DNA from: Azolla caroliniana
Lineage: Eukaryota > Polypodiophyta
DNA: 64,000 nt
Assembly (NCBI GenBank): GCA_043228905.1
Contig: JBHGNT010000007.1
Coordinates: 14,508,001 to 14,572,000 of the forward strand
Direction of reading: 5' to 3'
This document shows, in pieces, positions 20,680 through 33,226 of the stretch; positions within the stretch are counted from its first letter, which is position 1; each line of letters begins with the position of its first letter. The position numbers and the translations under genes are program-made. A model generated the notes under the pieces. It did not search any database. It had not been told where the DNA came from and saw only the letters and a list, made by a program, of their open reading frames with translations.

Positions 20680-23600
20680 CCCCTTCACTGCGGCATGGGA
20701 TGTCTTACTAGTCCGATCCGCTTCCGACATGCATCCAGCTTGTCGGGTACTAGTACTTTGGTCAGCATATCTGACCCGTTCTTGGCCGTGTGGATCTTTG
20801 TCAGTGCGAACTCTCGATCTTCTACTCACTCCCGGATCCAGTGATACCTACGCTAGATGTGCTTCGTCTTGGAATGGTACGCTGCATTCTTAGCAAGATG
20901 GATGGCACTTTGACTGTCGCAATAGAGCCGGTATTCATCTTGTCGGACACCGAGCTCTCCGATGAAGTCCTTCATCCATAATATTTCCTTGCCGGCTTCC
21001 ACAACTGCATGTACTCCACCTCTGTGGTTGATAACGCAACCATCTTTTGCAGCCTCGACTGCCACGAAACAGCTCTCCCTGCATATGTCATTACATACCC
21101 GGATGTAGACCGGCTGGTATCCACATCAGCCGACATGTCTGAATCGGTAAAACCGTCGAGTTAAGGTTTACCGGAGGCGAATCGGAGACACATATCCGAA
21201 GTGCCCTTCTGGTACCGGAGTATCCATTTGACCGCATTCCAGTGCTCCTTGCCGGGATTGCTCATAAACTGGCTCACCACTCTGATTGCGTATCCTATAT
21301 CCGGTCGGGTACACACCATTGCGTACATCAAGCTCCCGATGGCAGAGGCATATTGAACCTTCATCATATCAGCCTTCTCTGCTTTCGTCTGCGGGCTTTG
21401 CTTACCGGATAATTTGCAGTTTGCCGGGAGCGTCGATCCGACCGGTTTCGCTTCTAACATGTTGAACCGCTGAAGCACCTTTGTCACGTATTTCTCTTGT
21501 GACAGCCACAATTGCTTCGTTGGCCGGTTCTGGATGATATGCCGGACCCAAGTCTTTCATTGCGAAAGTTTGGTTGAGAGCCTTCTTCAGCATCCGTATT
21601 CTGGCTTGGTCCCGTCCGACGATTAGCATGTCATCCACATACAGAAGGAGTATCAGGAAGTCGTCTCCTTCGAATTTCTTCACAAACACGCAGTGATCGG
21701 CCTACGTCTTGTGGTACCCTTGATCGGTCATGAGGGAGTCGAACTTCCGGTACCATTGTCGGGGAGCCTGCTTCAGTCCGTACAGGCTCTTCTTCAACCG
21801 GCAAACCAAGCGCTCCTTCCCTTTCTCCACGAATCCTTCCAGTTGCTACATGTAGATCTCCTCTTCGAGATCACCGTGAAGGAATGCCATCTTCTCGTCC
21901 AGCTGCTCTACCTCGAGGTCCATGCTTGCCGCTATACTCAACACCGTCCGGATGGATGTCATCTTTACTACCGGGGCAAATATCTTGTCGAAGTCCATGC
22001 CTTTCTTCTGCTGGAACCCCTTGACCACGATCCTAGCTTTGTATCTCGGGGGGTTGCCGGCATCTCCCGGTTTCAACTTGTACACCCACTTGTTTCGGAG
22101 GGCCCTCTTTCCTTTCAACAACTCCACCAATTCATATGTATGGTTCTTATGCAAGGAATCCATCTCATCCTGCATGGCACTTAACCATTTGCGGCTATGG
22201 GCGTCACTTTTATCTTCCTCGAAGCTTTCTGGCTCCCCCTCATCGGTCAGCAGCACATGCTCTGCATCCGGAAATCTTCGGGGGGGCCTTCTCTCTCTGA
22301 GAGGATATCTACGTCTTTGGGCTTCGGTAACCGGCTCCTCCATTTGCTCTTCATCTGAATCCGATTCGGGGTCTTGGCCGGTTCCGGTTTTAGCTTCCTC
22401 TCCTTCCTCTTCTACTGTTTCGGTATCGTCACCGTAAACAGCTGGTTCCTCGAGTGCTAACCGGTCTCTTGCCGGTTGGGTCTGCTCATCGTAGAATCGA
22501 TCCTTACTGGTCAACTCGGAGTTCATTATCTTCTTCTCCGACTCCCAGTCGGTGAGCGTCTTTTCCTCCATGAAGATAATATCTCGACTGCGGAATACCT
22601 TCTTGTCGGCCAGGTCCCACACTCGGTAGCCGAACTCATCGTCGCCGTAACCGAGGAATATGCATGACCGGGTCTTTGGATCCAACTTTTCTCTCCGGTC
22701 CTTAGCAACATGCACGTACGCAAGACACCCGAATACTTTCAGATGCCGGTAGGACACTTCCTTACCGCTCCAAACTCTCTGTGGTGTGTCTCCGTCCAAG
22801 GGTACTGAGGGTGATCTGTTTATCACATATGTCATTGTCGACAGCGCCTCAGCCCAAAACGTCTTGGGTAATTTTGCATGCGCCAGCATACTCCGGAGCC
22901 TCTCCATTATGGTCCGGTTCATCCTCTCGGCTAGCCCGTTTAGTTCCGGCGTCTTCGGCACGGTAAATTCGAGCCGGATTCCCTTCGAGCGACAGTACTC
23001 CTCGAACTGCCCCCAGTATTCACCTCCGTTATCTTCTTGAACCGCCGTCAGCTTCCGGCCGGTTTCTCTTTCCACTCTCGTGTGGAGTTTTTTGAAGACG
23101 GATAGCACCCGATCCTTCGTCTTCAATGGTGTGGCCCACAGCTTTAGGCTGTAGTCATCTATGAACGTCACGAAGTACTGTGATCCTGCATGTGACTTCG
23201 TGTCCACTTGACACACATCAATATGCACCAACTCCAATGGTGCATTACGTCTCATTCGGTGGCCTTGGTTGGAAGGAGGTCTGGTTTTGCTTACCGGCCA
23301 GACAATCAGTGCACTTCACTGGAATGAGGTTGTCGTCTGCCAGCCTCTTCATCCCCTTCTCGCTCATGTGACACGGCCTTTTGTGCCACAACTCACCGGC
23401 AGTGTCGAATGCCACGTTCACTTCCTTCGGACATAACCGGGCATTCATCAGGTACAACGTGTTTACCTTCCGGGCCCGAGCCACAATCAGACTCCATTTG
23501 CTGGACTTCATAACACTGTTCCGGATGCTACCCGTGTAACCTTCATCATCTAGCCGACCGGCTGATATCAGGTTCAGAGGAACCTTTGGAACGTGTCGGA

Positions 23601-24691
23601 CATCCTTCAGCAGTAGCTTGCATCTGGTTGGTGTTGTCAGCCACACGTCTCCTATGCCGACAATTCGACATGTACCTTCATTCCCCATCCGGACACAGCT
23701 ATGATCACCGGTTGAGTAGGATGAGAAGCATTTCTGGTCCGGGGTAAGGTGGAACGACGCTCCGGAGTCGACCACGCAGGTCATCTCGTTGCCGGCAAGG
23801 TTTATCTTACTCTCCTCGGTGATGAGCATCAACTCTTCTTCACTTGCCGCGATTGCCGTCGTTCCCTTCCGGTCCGTTCCCCTCCGGTCTTTACCGTTCC
23901 GGTCCGATGTTCGCTTTGAATAAGTTCCGTCGGTTTCCTTTTCTTTTCAGAAATGCCGGTAGTTCTTTTGGAAGTGTCCCGGCTTGCCGCAATAGAAGCA
24001 AGTAGGCCTCCCCCTTGACTTTGACCATGTCCCCGACTTTCCCGGTTCTGGGACTACGGTTCCTTTGTCTTTCGCGTTCCGATTCGGTAAGGAGCGCTTT
24101 GGAGTCGGAGCTCGTATCCTTATCTTTCCGACGCGCCTCCTCATCTAGCAAGCTCGACTTCACTCTTGCTAGGGATAACCGTTTCCCTTCCGGCCTGGTG
24201 TTGCCCAAGGTGACAACCAACGTCTCCTACCTATCGGGGAGGAAACCGAGCAGGAGTAGTGCTAGTACCTCATCGGCAAGAGGTACTTTCAATGATGTTG
24301 CCTAGTGGATCAGTCCCTGGAAGGCATTCATGTGCTCCACCATGCTGGAGCCATCTTGGTACTGGAGTCTTACTGGTTTCCGAAATACTGAAACCTGATT
24401 AACAACATTTTTGTTCTGAAACTTAATGTTGATCTTCTCCCAGAGCTCATGAGCCTTGCTCTCTTCATTGAAGTTGTTGTATAGACTCGTGTTGATGAAG
24501 CACCGTATGTAAGCCGTTGTCTTCATGTGCATCACCTTCCATATCGCGGCGTCGATTTTGTCCGGTCTCTTGTCCCCGAACTGAACCGGCAGCCAAAGAT
24601 CTTTAACCATGAGCATGTCCCTCATCTTCGACATCAACACCGAATAGTTGGAGCCGGTGAGCTTGAACATGCCTCCCAACGAATCGTCCAT
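20680..24691 (-). pseudogene. Copia B gag-pol, broken
   Basis: From ATG 24691 the order is gag (MDDSLGGMFKLTGSNYSV), a zinc knuckle with its last Cys changed to Tyr (CGKPGHFQKNYRHF, about 23950-24000), protease (VVDSGASFHLTP, about 23770), the HHCC and DDE integrase (LELVHIDVCQ; FTVPKTPELNGLAERMNRT), RT (VKMTSIRTVLSIAASMDLEV; LLYVDDMLIVGRD) and RNase H (YRLYCDSQSAIHLAKNAAYH). Frame changes near 23890, 23255, 21846 and 21160 break it. Domain order is classic Ty1/Copia. Confidence 0.85.
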
Positions 24692-24722
24692 TTTTCTGTG
24701 TTGCCTCGCTCTGATACCACTT

Positions 24723-25412
24723 TGTCGGAAATATAGGCTGCCTAAGCACAACGCTCAGCCACAACTGAGTCTCGGGTCAAACACAGAAAACGGATAATGA
24801 ACGCACGACACAGTGAAGAGAAGAGTACACAGGATGTTAACGTGGAAAACCCAAACTAAGGAAAAACCACGGCAGCCCACACACTACAAACTATCACTAT
24901 ATCAGAATGTACAATAGTAAAGCACCGAGGCTACGACCTCCAACTTGCTATCTTCGCCACAGGCGGCGGTTACAACAGAGGCAACGACCTCTTCCTCTCT
25001 CTCCGTCTCTCCGTACATTGTTACGCGCTCTGCAGGCTTGCACCAACTAGAATGACAACTCATACAACACTCAGTTTGCCCTAAGTCATATTTATACTAA
25101 TATGACTTTTCGGCTATTTACAAATATAGCCCCGATGGACTCTCAAAAACATATTTACGAATATGTCCCTTCATCCGGTGAGCACTCCTCACCGGGCCTG
25201 CATCATCCGGGTCTTGCTGGGTACTTATCATCCGGTTCTCACCGGGTCTTCCGTTGTCGGGTACTCGTCATCCGATTTTCACTGGGTCTTCCGTTGCCGA
25301 GTACTCCACATCCGGTTCTCACCGGGTCTTCCGTTGCCGGGTACTCCACATCCGGGTTTCTCATCAACACTGCTCTTCTCACTTCCCATCCGGAGGAACC
25401 TATTTCCTAACA
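24723..25412 (-). repeat. 5' LTR of Copia B
   Basis: 690 bp, from TGTCGGAAATATAGG to TTCCTAACA. It holds the same (CT)-rich tract and CCGG minisatellite as the 3' LTR, uninterrupted. Confidence 0.83.
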
Positions 25413-27745
25413 ATTTACGACATCTCTCCCCCTAAAATTCGGCACGTCGAGGTAACGCAACCCAAGCGCACTCGACAATTGCTGCAACTTGTCCAGACCG
25501 GGGTCGTTCTGGAGTGAAATCCGGGGGGTTGTACCATGTACACCTGTTCCTCAAGTTCACCTTGCAGGAACACATTCTTTACATCCATCTGATGTAAGTG
25601 CCACCCCTTTGCCGCAGCTATCGTTAGCAAAACACGAACGGTCATCATCTTCGCGACTGGCGCAAATATCTCATCTTAGTCGATACCGTGTTTTTGCGCG
25701 TAGTCTTTTGCTACTAACCGGACCTTGTATCGGTTGACCGAGCCGTCGGTGTTGTACTTGACCTTGTACACCCACCTACATCCAATCGGCTTCACACCTT
25801 TCGGTGTGTCAACTAGGTCCCAGGTTTCATTTTCCGCTAATGCGCGCATCTCTTCCTCCATTGCGGCACGCCAATTCGCATCATTTGCCGCTTCTGCGTA
25901 GCTCTCCGGCTCACGTACTTCTGCCACTCGCGTCATGTACGCGTAATGGTGCGCCATGTACTCATTATAACTAAACCACACAACAGGGTTCTTTTGGCGG
26001 GTTGATCGGCGTAATTGCTCAGTAGCCAATGTTGAGGCTTTCTTGGCCGACGCGGACTTCGGTCTCGAAGACCCGTCATCACTTCCCACGGAGTCGGACT
26101 CGCGTCGATCCGACTCATTCCTATCCGTGCCGTAATCCGACACCTTCTTCTTCCCTTTTCCTTTCCGCGTAAGCCGTCTCCTCGGCTTCCTGTGCGGGGA
26201 ATGCACGGTCGAGTCTCCACTACTCGTCGGCTCTTCATCGGACTAGTCGAACCGACTCAATCATCCATTCGGTCTGCTTAAGCGAACCGAAGTCAGACTC
26301 TCTTCACGGGTCCCAATTTTAGGCTCATCCGGAGGCACCTCGGCCTCAATGACCTCATCATCAGAACTCGGATTGGAGGTGAGGTCCGGAGTCGGAGGCA
26401 AGTACCAGGACGTGGACTCGTCAAACACAACGTCGCGGGTCACGCCCGCTTGTTTGGTGCGAGGGTTATAACACTTATAACCCTTTTGCTCGTCCGAATA
26501 GCCGACCAAGATACTTTTCTCGGCTTTCGCGTCTAGCTTCCTCCGTTACTCCTTTGGCACATGCACATACGCAATGCTATGGAAAACTCTTAAGTGTCGC
26601 AGATTCGGCTTCCTGCCGAAATACACCTCAGACGCCGACACTTTTTCTCCGATCCGATTTTGGATGTATACCGCGGTTCGTACCGCCTCGGCCCAATAAA
26701 ACTTGGGGAAGCTCTTTTCTTCTAGCATTGCCAGCGCCGCTTACACAATCGACCGATTCTTCCTCTCGGCCACGCTGTTTTGCTCCGGTGTGTATCTACA
26801 ACTGAATTCACACCGAATTCCCATCTGTTGTAGATACCCGTTGAATTGACCGGAAAAGTACTCTTTTCCACCATCCGATCGCAAGCACCTGATCTTTCGT
26901 CCTGTTTCCGTTTCCACAAACCCTTTGAGGTCCCGGGAACAGTTGAAGACCTCACTCTTCTTCTCGATGAGGTAGATCCACGTGTGCCGCGTATAGTCAT
27001 CAATGAAAAAGACGAAATATCGACTCCCGCCAAGACTGACGTTCTGTGCCAACACCCATACATCGGAATGTATCAAGTCAAGCTTGTTTCAGCTCCGGTG
27101 ACACTCATTAGGGAAGGGAAGTCGGTGTTGCTTCCCTAGCTGGCAGGCTTCACAAATTTGTGCCTTCCGGCCATTGAATTTGGGCAATCCGAACACTACC
27201 TGTTTCGATTGTAGGTCCTGAAGCCGTTGATATTTGACGTGGCCCACCCGCTTGTGCCATAAGTCGATATCCGACTCAACTTTTTGTCCTTTCACGAACA
27301 TCGCGGTGCCACCGTCACTAGAGTCGAGGATAAACATTCCCCCGTCTCTGCACCCTTGCGCAATAACTTGGCTTTCTTCCTCGATGAAGCACCCGAGGTG
27401 CGTGAATCGGACTTGCATCCCCTGGTGGACGATCTGCCCGACTGACACCAGATTCTTCGTGATTGTTGGGACATGTAGCAGGTTCATAAGTTTCCCTTTC
27501 TGCCCGACATGGCTCAAGGGAACTTCACCGACATTCGCGATCGGATGCGGAGTGTCATCTCCGGTTGCGACTACTCCCAGTTGCATCGGTTTTTCCAGGT
27601 ACGAGAACCACTCCTTGTGGCACGTCATGTGGTTTGACGTGCCGGAGGAGGTGTGTTCGGGGTGATCTTCTTCATTGATTTTGCTTCGTGTCTCGTCACG
27701 AAGACTGACCCTTTTTCGGCTTCTCCGGATCTGTCGGCGCAGTGC
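25413..27745 (-). pseudogene. Copia A pol: protease to partial RT
   Basis: On the minus strand: a protease fragment whose Asp is replaced (SSGTSNHMT), GAG-pre-integrase (LWHKRVGHVKYQRL; ICEACQLGKQHRLPFPNE), integrase core (HSDVWVLAQ; FIDDYTRHTWIYL; YTPEQNSVAERKNRS), a charged linker, and RT only to [10 protein letters not shown]-like, [20 protein letters not shown]. The YVDD box and RNase H are absent. Stops lie between integrase blocks (about 26730 and 26545). It continues into the A gag across Copia C. Confidence 0.8.
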
Positions 27746-27750
27746 GATCG

Positions 27751-28018
27751 TGTTAAACACAGTGCTCGGCCACAACCGAGGAATAGGATCAACTCACAGA
27801 AAACAGGAAATACAAAAAAAAATGCACGAAGACAATAGAGAGAAGAGTACACAGGATATTTTACGTGGAAAACCCTAAGTGGGAAAAACCACGGGAGTCC
27901 TCAAACTCCAACTATCACTATAAACAAAGATGTACAATGGTGAAGCTACAAGGCAACAACCTTGAGCTCACTGTCTTCGCCACAGGCGGCGGTAATACAC
28001 AGAGGCAACGACCTCTTC

Positions 28019-28049
<31 letters not shown>

Positions 28050-28441
28050 CTGCTCACTTAGCTCCCACTAAGTGGAAAACCAGAAAAATGAGTAACCACA
28101 ACAAAACTGTTTGCCCTAAGTCATATTTATACACATATGACTTTCGGGCTATTTACAAATATAGCCTCAAGGGCCCTTGGCAAACATATTCACAAATATG
28201 TCCCCGCATCCGGATCTCTCTCCGGGTACATTCGTCATCCGGCTCCGTAACCGGGGTCTTCATCATCCGGCTCCGTAACCGGGGTCTTCATCATCCGGCT
28301 CCGTAGCCGGGGTCTTCATCATCCGGATCCGGAACCGGGTCTTCATCATCCGGCTCCGATACCGGGTACTCCTCATTCGGGTCTTCATTCCCGATTCCCG
28401 GACATCCGACCATCCCATCCGGAGGGACCGTAATCTCAACA
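27751..28441 (-). repeat. 3' LTR of Copia C
   Basis: 691 bp, TGTTAAACAC to TCTCAACA. It has a (CT)n run at 28018-28046 and a minisatellite with unit CATCCGGCTCCGTAACCGGG. It is slightly longer than its partner because of one extra minisatellite unit. Confidence 0.9.
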
Positions 28442-28451
28442 AACTCCCCCT

Positions 28452-31400
28452 TCACTTCGGCATGGGATGTCTTTCCAGTCCGACCCTCTTCAGGCACGCT
28501 TCCAGCTTGTCGGGTGTGAGCACTTTGGTCAGCATATCTGACCCGTTCTCGTCCGTGTGGATCTTCGTCAGCACGAACTCCTGGTCTTCTATCCTTTCCC
28601 GGATCCAGTGATATCTTCGCTGGATGTGCTTCGTCCGGGAGTGATAGGCCGCGTTCTTCGCAAGGTGGATGGCACTCTGACTGTCGCAGTAGAGTCGGTA
28701 CTCCTCCTGCCGGATACCGAGCTCTCTAATGAAGTCCTTCATCCATATTATTTCCTTGCCGGCTTCAACAGCCGCCATGTACTCCGCCTCCGTGGTTGAC
28801 AACGCAACCGTCTTCTGCAGCCTCGCCTGCCACGAAACAGCTCCCCCTGCATACGTCATCACATACCCTGATGTGGACCGGCTGGTATCTGCATCAGCCG
28901 ACATATCCGAATCGGTAAAGCCGTCGAGTTCGGGCTTACCGGAGCCGAATCGGAGGCACACGTTTGCCGTGCCCTTCAGGTATCAGAGTATCCACTTGGC
29001 CGCGTTCCAGTGCTCTTTGCCGGGATTGCTCATGTACCGGCTCACCACTCCGACTGCATATCTTATGTCCGGTCTGGTCCACACCATTGCGTACATCAAG
29101 CTTCCGACGGCAGAGGCATATGGTATTTTCATCATGTCCTCCTTCTCAGCCTTTGTCTTGGGGCTTTGCTTGCTAGACAACTTGCAGTTTGCCGGGAGGG
29201 TTGACCCGACCGGTCTTGCTTCCGACATGTTGAACCGGTGAAGCACCTTTGTCACGTACTTCTCCTGTGACAGCCACAACTGCTTCTTCTTCCAGTCCCG
29301 GATGATGTGCATCCCTAGTATTTGCCTCGCCGGACCCAGGTCCTTCATTGAGAAGGTTCGGTGAAGCGCTTTCTTCAGCATCCGTATCTTGACCTGGTCC
29401 CGTCCGACGATCAACATGTCGTCCACATACAGGAGGAGTATTAGAAAGTCTCCTCCTTCGAACTTCTTCACAAACACGCAGTGATCGGACTGCGTTTTGT
29501 GGTACCCTTCATCGGTCATGAAGGAGTCGAACTTCCGGTACCACTGCCGGGGAGCCTGCTTCAGTCCGTGAAGGCTCTTCTTCAACCGGCATACCAGGTG
29601 CTCCTTCCCTTTCTTCTCGAATCCTTCCGGTTGCTGCATGTAGATCTCTTCTTCGAGGTCACCGTGAAGGAATGCCGTCTTCACGTCCATCTGTTCTACC
29701 GCGAGGTCCATGCTTGCCGCTATGCTCAGCACCGTCCGGATGGAGGTCATCTTCACTACCGGGGCAAATATCTCGTCGAAGTCGACGCCCTTCTTCTGCT
29801 GGAACCCCTTCACCACGATCCTGGCTTTGTATCTCGGGGGCTTTCCGGCATCTCCCGGTTTCAGCTTGAACACCCACTTGTTTCGAAGTGCCCGTTTTCC
29901 TTTCGGCAACTCCACAAGTTCATATGTGTGGTTCTCATGCAGGGAATCCATCTCGTCCTGCATGGCACTCAACCACTTGCGGCTCTGGGTGTCATGCTTT
30001 GCTTCTTCAAAGCTCTCCGGCTCCCCCTCGTCGGTCAGCAACACGTGCTCTGGATCCGGAAATCTCCGGGGGGCCCTTCTCTCTCTTAGAGGATATCTCC
30101 GTTCCGGAGCTTCGGTAACCGGCTCCTCCGTTTCCTCTTCATCCGAATCCATTTCGGGATCGGGGCCGGTTCCGGTATCAGTTTCATCTTCATCGGCCAG
30201 TTCTGTTTCTTCACCGTCTTCGGCCGGTTCCTCGAGTGCTAACCAGTCCCTTGCCGGTCGGGACTGCTCCTCGTAGAGTTGATCCTCACTGGTCGACTTG
30301 GAGCTCTTCATCTTCTTCTCCGACTCCCAGTCGGCGAGTGTTTTGTCCTCCATGAAGATGATATCACGACTCCGAAATATCTTTTTGTCAACCGGGTCCC
30401 ATACTCGGTAGCCGAACTCGTCATCACCGTAACCGAGGAATATGCATGGCCAGGTCTTTGGATCTAGCTTTCCACTCCGGTCCTTTGCCACATGCACATA
30501 TGCGAGACACCCGAACACCTTCAGATGCCGGTAGGATACTTCCCTACCGGTCCACACTCTCTGCGGCGTGTCTCCGTCCAAAGGTACTGAGGGTGATCTG
30601 TTTATCACGTATGTCGCCGTCGACATTGCCTCAGCCCAAAACCCTTTGGGTAATTTCGCATGCGCCAGCATACTCCGGACCCTCTCCATTATGGTCCGGT
30701 TCATCCTCTCGGCCAGCCCGTTCAGTTCCGGCGTCTTCGGCACAGTAAACTCGAGCCGGATTCCCATCGAACGGAAATACTCCTCAAATTGCCCTCGGTA
30801 TTCTCCTCCGTTATCCACTCGTAGTGCTTTCAGCTTCTTGCCGGATTCTCTTTCCACTCTCGCGTGGAGTTCTTTGAAGACGGACAATACTTGGTCCTTT
30901 GTCTTCAACGGTGCCGTCCACAGCTTCCGGCTGTGGTCATCAATGAATGTCACGAAGTACTAGGCTCCGCCATGTGACTTCGTTTCTACCTGACACACAT
31001 CAGTGTGTACCAACTCCAATGGTACACTACGTCTCATCGGTGGTCTTGAGCGGAAGGAGGTCCGGTTTTGCTTACCGGCCAGACAGTCGGTACACTTCCC
31101 CAGGTGTACGTGCTTTACCGGTATCAGGTTGTCTTCGGCAAGCCTCTTCATCCCCTTCTCGCTCATGTGGCACAGTCTCTTGTGCCACAGCTCACCGGCA
31201 GTGTCAGCTGCCACGTTCAGCTCCTCCGGACATAGCCGGGAATTCATCAGGTACAGTGTGTTGACCTTCCGGGCCCGAGCCACTATCAGGCTCCCTTTGC
31301 TGAACTTCATGACACCGTTCCGGATGCTACCCGTGTAGCCTTCATCGTCTAGCCTCCCGGCCGAAATCAGGTTCAATCGAACCTCCGGAACATGTCGGAC

Positions 31401-32525
31401 ATCCTTCAGCAGCATCTTGCATCCGGTTGATGTCATCAGCCACACGTCTCCTATGCCGGCAATCCGGCATGTACCTTCATTTCCCATCCGGACACAGCCG
31501 TGCTCACCGGCTGTGTAGGATGAGAAGTATTTCTTCTCCGGGGTCAGGTGGAACGACGCTCCGGAATCGACCACCTAGGTCATCTCTTCACCGGCAAGGT
31601 TCAGCTCCCTCTCTTCGGTAATGAGCATTATCTCTTCTTCACTTGCCGCGAGTGCCGTCGTTCCTTTCCGGTCCTGCCCTCGCCGATCCGGACCTCTCCG
31701 GTCCGTGGCTCCCCGGTATGCACCGTTTCGCTCCGGTGACTTCTTCGAATCGGTACCGTCGGTTCCGTTGTCTTTCCGGAAATGCCGACAGTTCTTCTGG
31801 AAGTGCCCCGGCTTCCCACAGTAGAAGCATGTAGGTCTTCCCCTCGACTGCGACCGTGTCCCCGACTTCTCCCATCTCTGCGGACTCCGGTTCCGTTGTC
31901 TTCCCCGTTCCGATTCGGTAAGCAGCGCCTTCGAGTCGGAGGCCGGTTCTTTATCTCTCCGACGCGCTTCTTCATTTAGAATACTTGTCTTTACCGTTAG
32001 TAAAGACAAGTTCTCTTCCTTACAGGAGGTGCTGAGAGTAACTACCAAATTCTCCCAGCTCTCCGGAAGGGTACACATCAGCATGATGGCTTGCATTGCG
32101 TCATCCAACGGGAACTTGATCGCCGCAAGCTGGTTCACGAATCCCATGAACGTGCTGACGTGTTCGACCATGCTCTCGCCGTCCCGGTACTTAAGATTCA
32201 CTATCTTCCTCATCAGGGAGGTCCGGGTCAGAGCATTCTTCCTCTCATACAGTCCGGACAGCTTCTGCCACATCTCATAGGCGTTCGTATCGTTCGCCAC
32301 ATGTTGCAGAACACTTACATCGACATATTGCCGGATCGTCGCTACGGCTTTCCGGTTCAGGAGCTTCCACTCCGACTCTATTACTCCCTTGGGTATCTCG
32401 GCATTGTCGATCGGTTCGTACAGGTCTCGGACGATGAGAAGGTCTTCCATCTTTATCTTCCAGTCGGCGTAGTTCTGTGAGTTCAACACCATCATGCCCG
32501 GGGGCCCACTACCGCCGCCTTCCAT
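28452..32525 (-). pseudogene. Copia C gag-pol polyprotein, three nonsense codons
   Basis: One frame of about 1358 codons from ATG 32525. Gag is MEGGGSGPPGMMVLNSQNYA; the zinc knuckle is CFYCGKPGHFQKNCRHF; protease VVDSGASFHLTPEKKY; pre-integrase HKRLCHMSEKGMKRL; integrase with FIDDHSRKLW and LNGLAERMNRT; RT AFLHGDLEEEIYMQQPEGF and LLYVDDMLIVGRD; RNase H VALSTTEAEYMAAVEAGKEI and YCDSQSAIHLAKN. The only breaks are TAG before VVDSG (about 31573; TGG in Copia D), TAG at about 30961 (CAG in B and D) and TGA near 28982 (CGA expected). All three are C-to-T type changes, so loss of function is recent. Confidence 0.9.
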
Positions 32526-32556
32526 TTTCTGTGTTACCGTCGCTCTGATACCACTT

Positions 32557-32824
32557 TGTTAAACACAGTGCTCGACCACAACCGAGGAATAGGATCAACT
32601 CACAGAAAACAGGAAATACAAAAAAAAATGCACGAAGACAATAGAGAGAAGAGTACACAGGATATTTTATGTGGAAAACCCTAAGTGGGAAAAACCACAG
32701 GAGTCCTCAAACTCCAACTATCACTATAAACAGAGATGTACAATGGTGAAGCTACAAGGCAACAACCTTGAGCTCACTATCTTCGCCACAGGCGGCGGTA
32801 ATACACAGAGGCAACGACCTCTTC

Positions 32825-32857
<33 letters not shown>

Positions 32858-33221
32858 CTGCTCACTTAGCTCCCACTAAGTGGAAAACCAGAAAAATGAG
32901 TAACCACAACAAAACTGTTTGCCCTAAGTCATATTTATACACATATGACTTTCGGGCTATTTACAAATATAGCCTCAAGGGCCCTTGGCAAACATATTCA
33001 CAAATATGTCCCCGCATCCGGATCTCTCTCCGGGTACATTCGTCATCCGGCTCCGTAACCGGGGTCTTCATCATCCGGCTCCGTAGCCGGGGTCTTCATC
33101 ATCCGGCTCCGTAGCCGGGTCTTCATCATCCGGCTCCGATACCGGGTACTCCTCATTCGGGTCTTCATTCCCGATTCCCGGACATCCGACCATCCCATCC
33201 GGAGGGACCGTAATCTCAACA
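32557..33221 (-). repeat. 5' LTR of Copia C
   Basis: 665 bp, TGTTAAACAC to TCTCAACA, nearly identical to the left LTR apart from scattered changes, (CT)n length and minisatellite copy number. It holds the start of the minus-strand transcript. Confidence 0.9.
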
Positions 33222-33226
33222 GATCG

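Larger units (their letters stand above)
18576..25412 (-). mobile_element. Copia element B
   Basis: LTRs are 18576-20674 (3', interrupted by a LINE) and 24723-25412 (5'), running from TGTCGGAAATA to TTCCTAACA in plus orientation. GTGGTATCAGAGCGAGG, the Met-tRNA primer site, lies just inside the 5' LTR. Gag-pol fills the interior. Flanks ATTCG and ATTTA agree only in the first three bases, so the TSD is decayed or rearranged. Confidence 0.82.
27751..33221 (-). mobile_element. Copia element C, structurally complete
   Basis: LTRs 27751-28441 and 32557-33221 are flanked by the exact duplication GATCG (27746-27750 and 33222-33226). GTGGTATCAGAGCGACGG adjoins the right LTR as primer site, and AAGGGGGAG adjoins the left LTR as polypurine tract. 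A full gag-pol with three nonsense changes fills the interior. It sits in the gag-protease junction of Copia A. Confidence 0.92.

Noticed and set aside
21693-22437. Long open frames on the strand opposite Copia pol (also 29481-30276, 30568-30963, 31003-31338)
   Set aside because: They mirror conserved RT and integrase codons on the minus strand and have no independent motif; they are antisense shadows.
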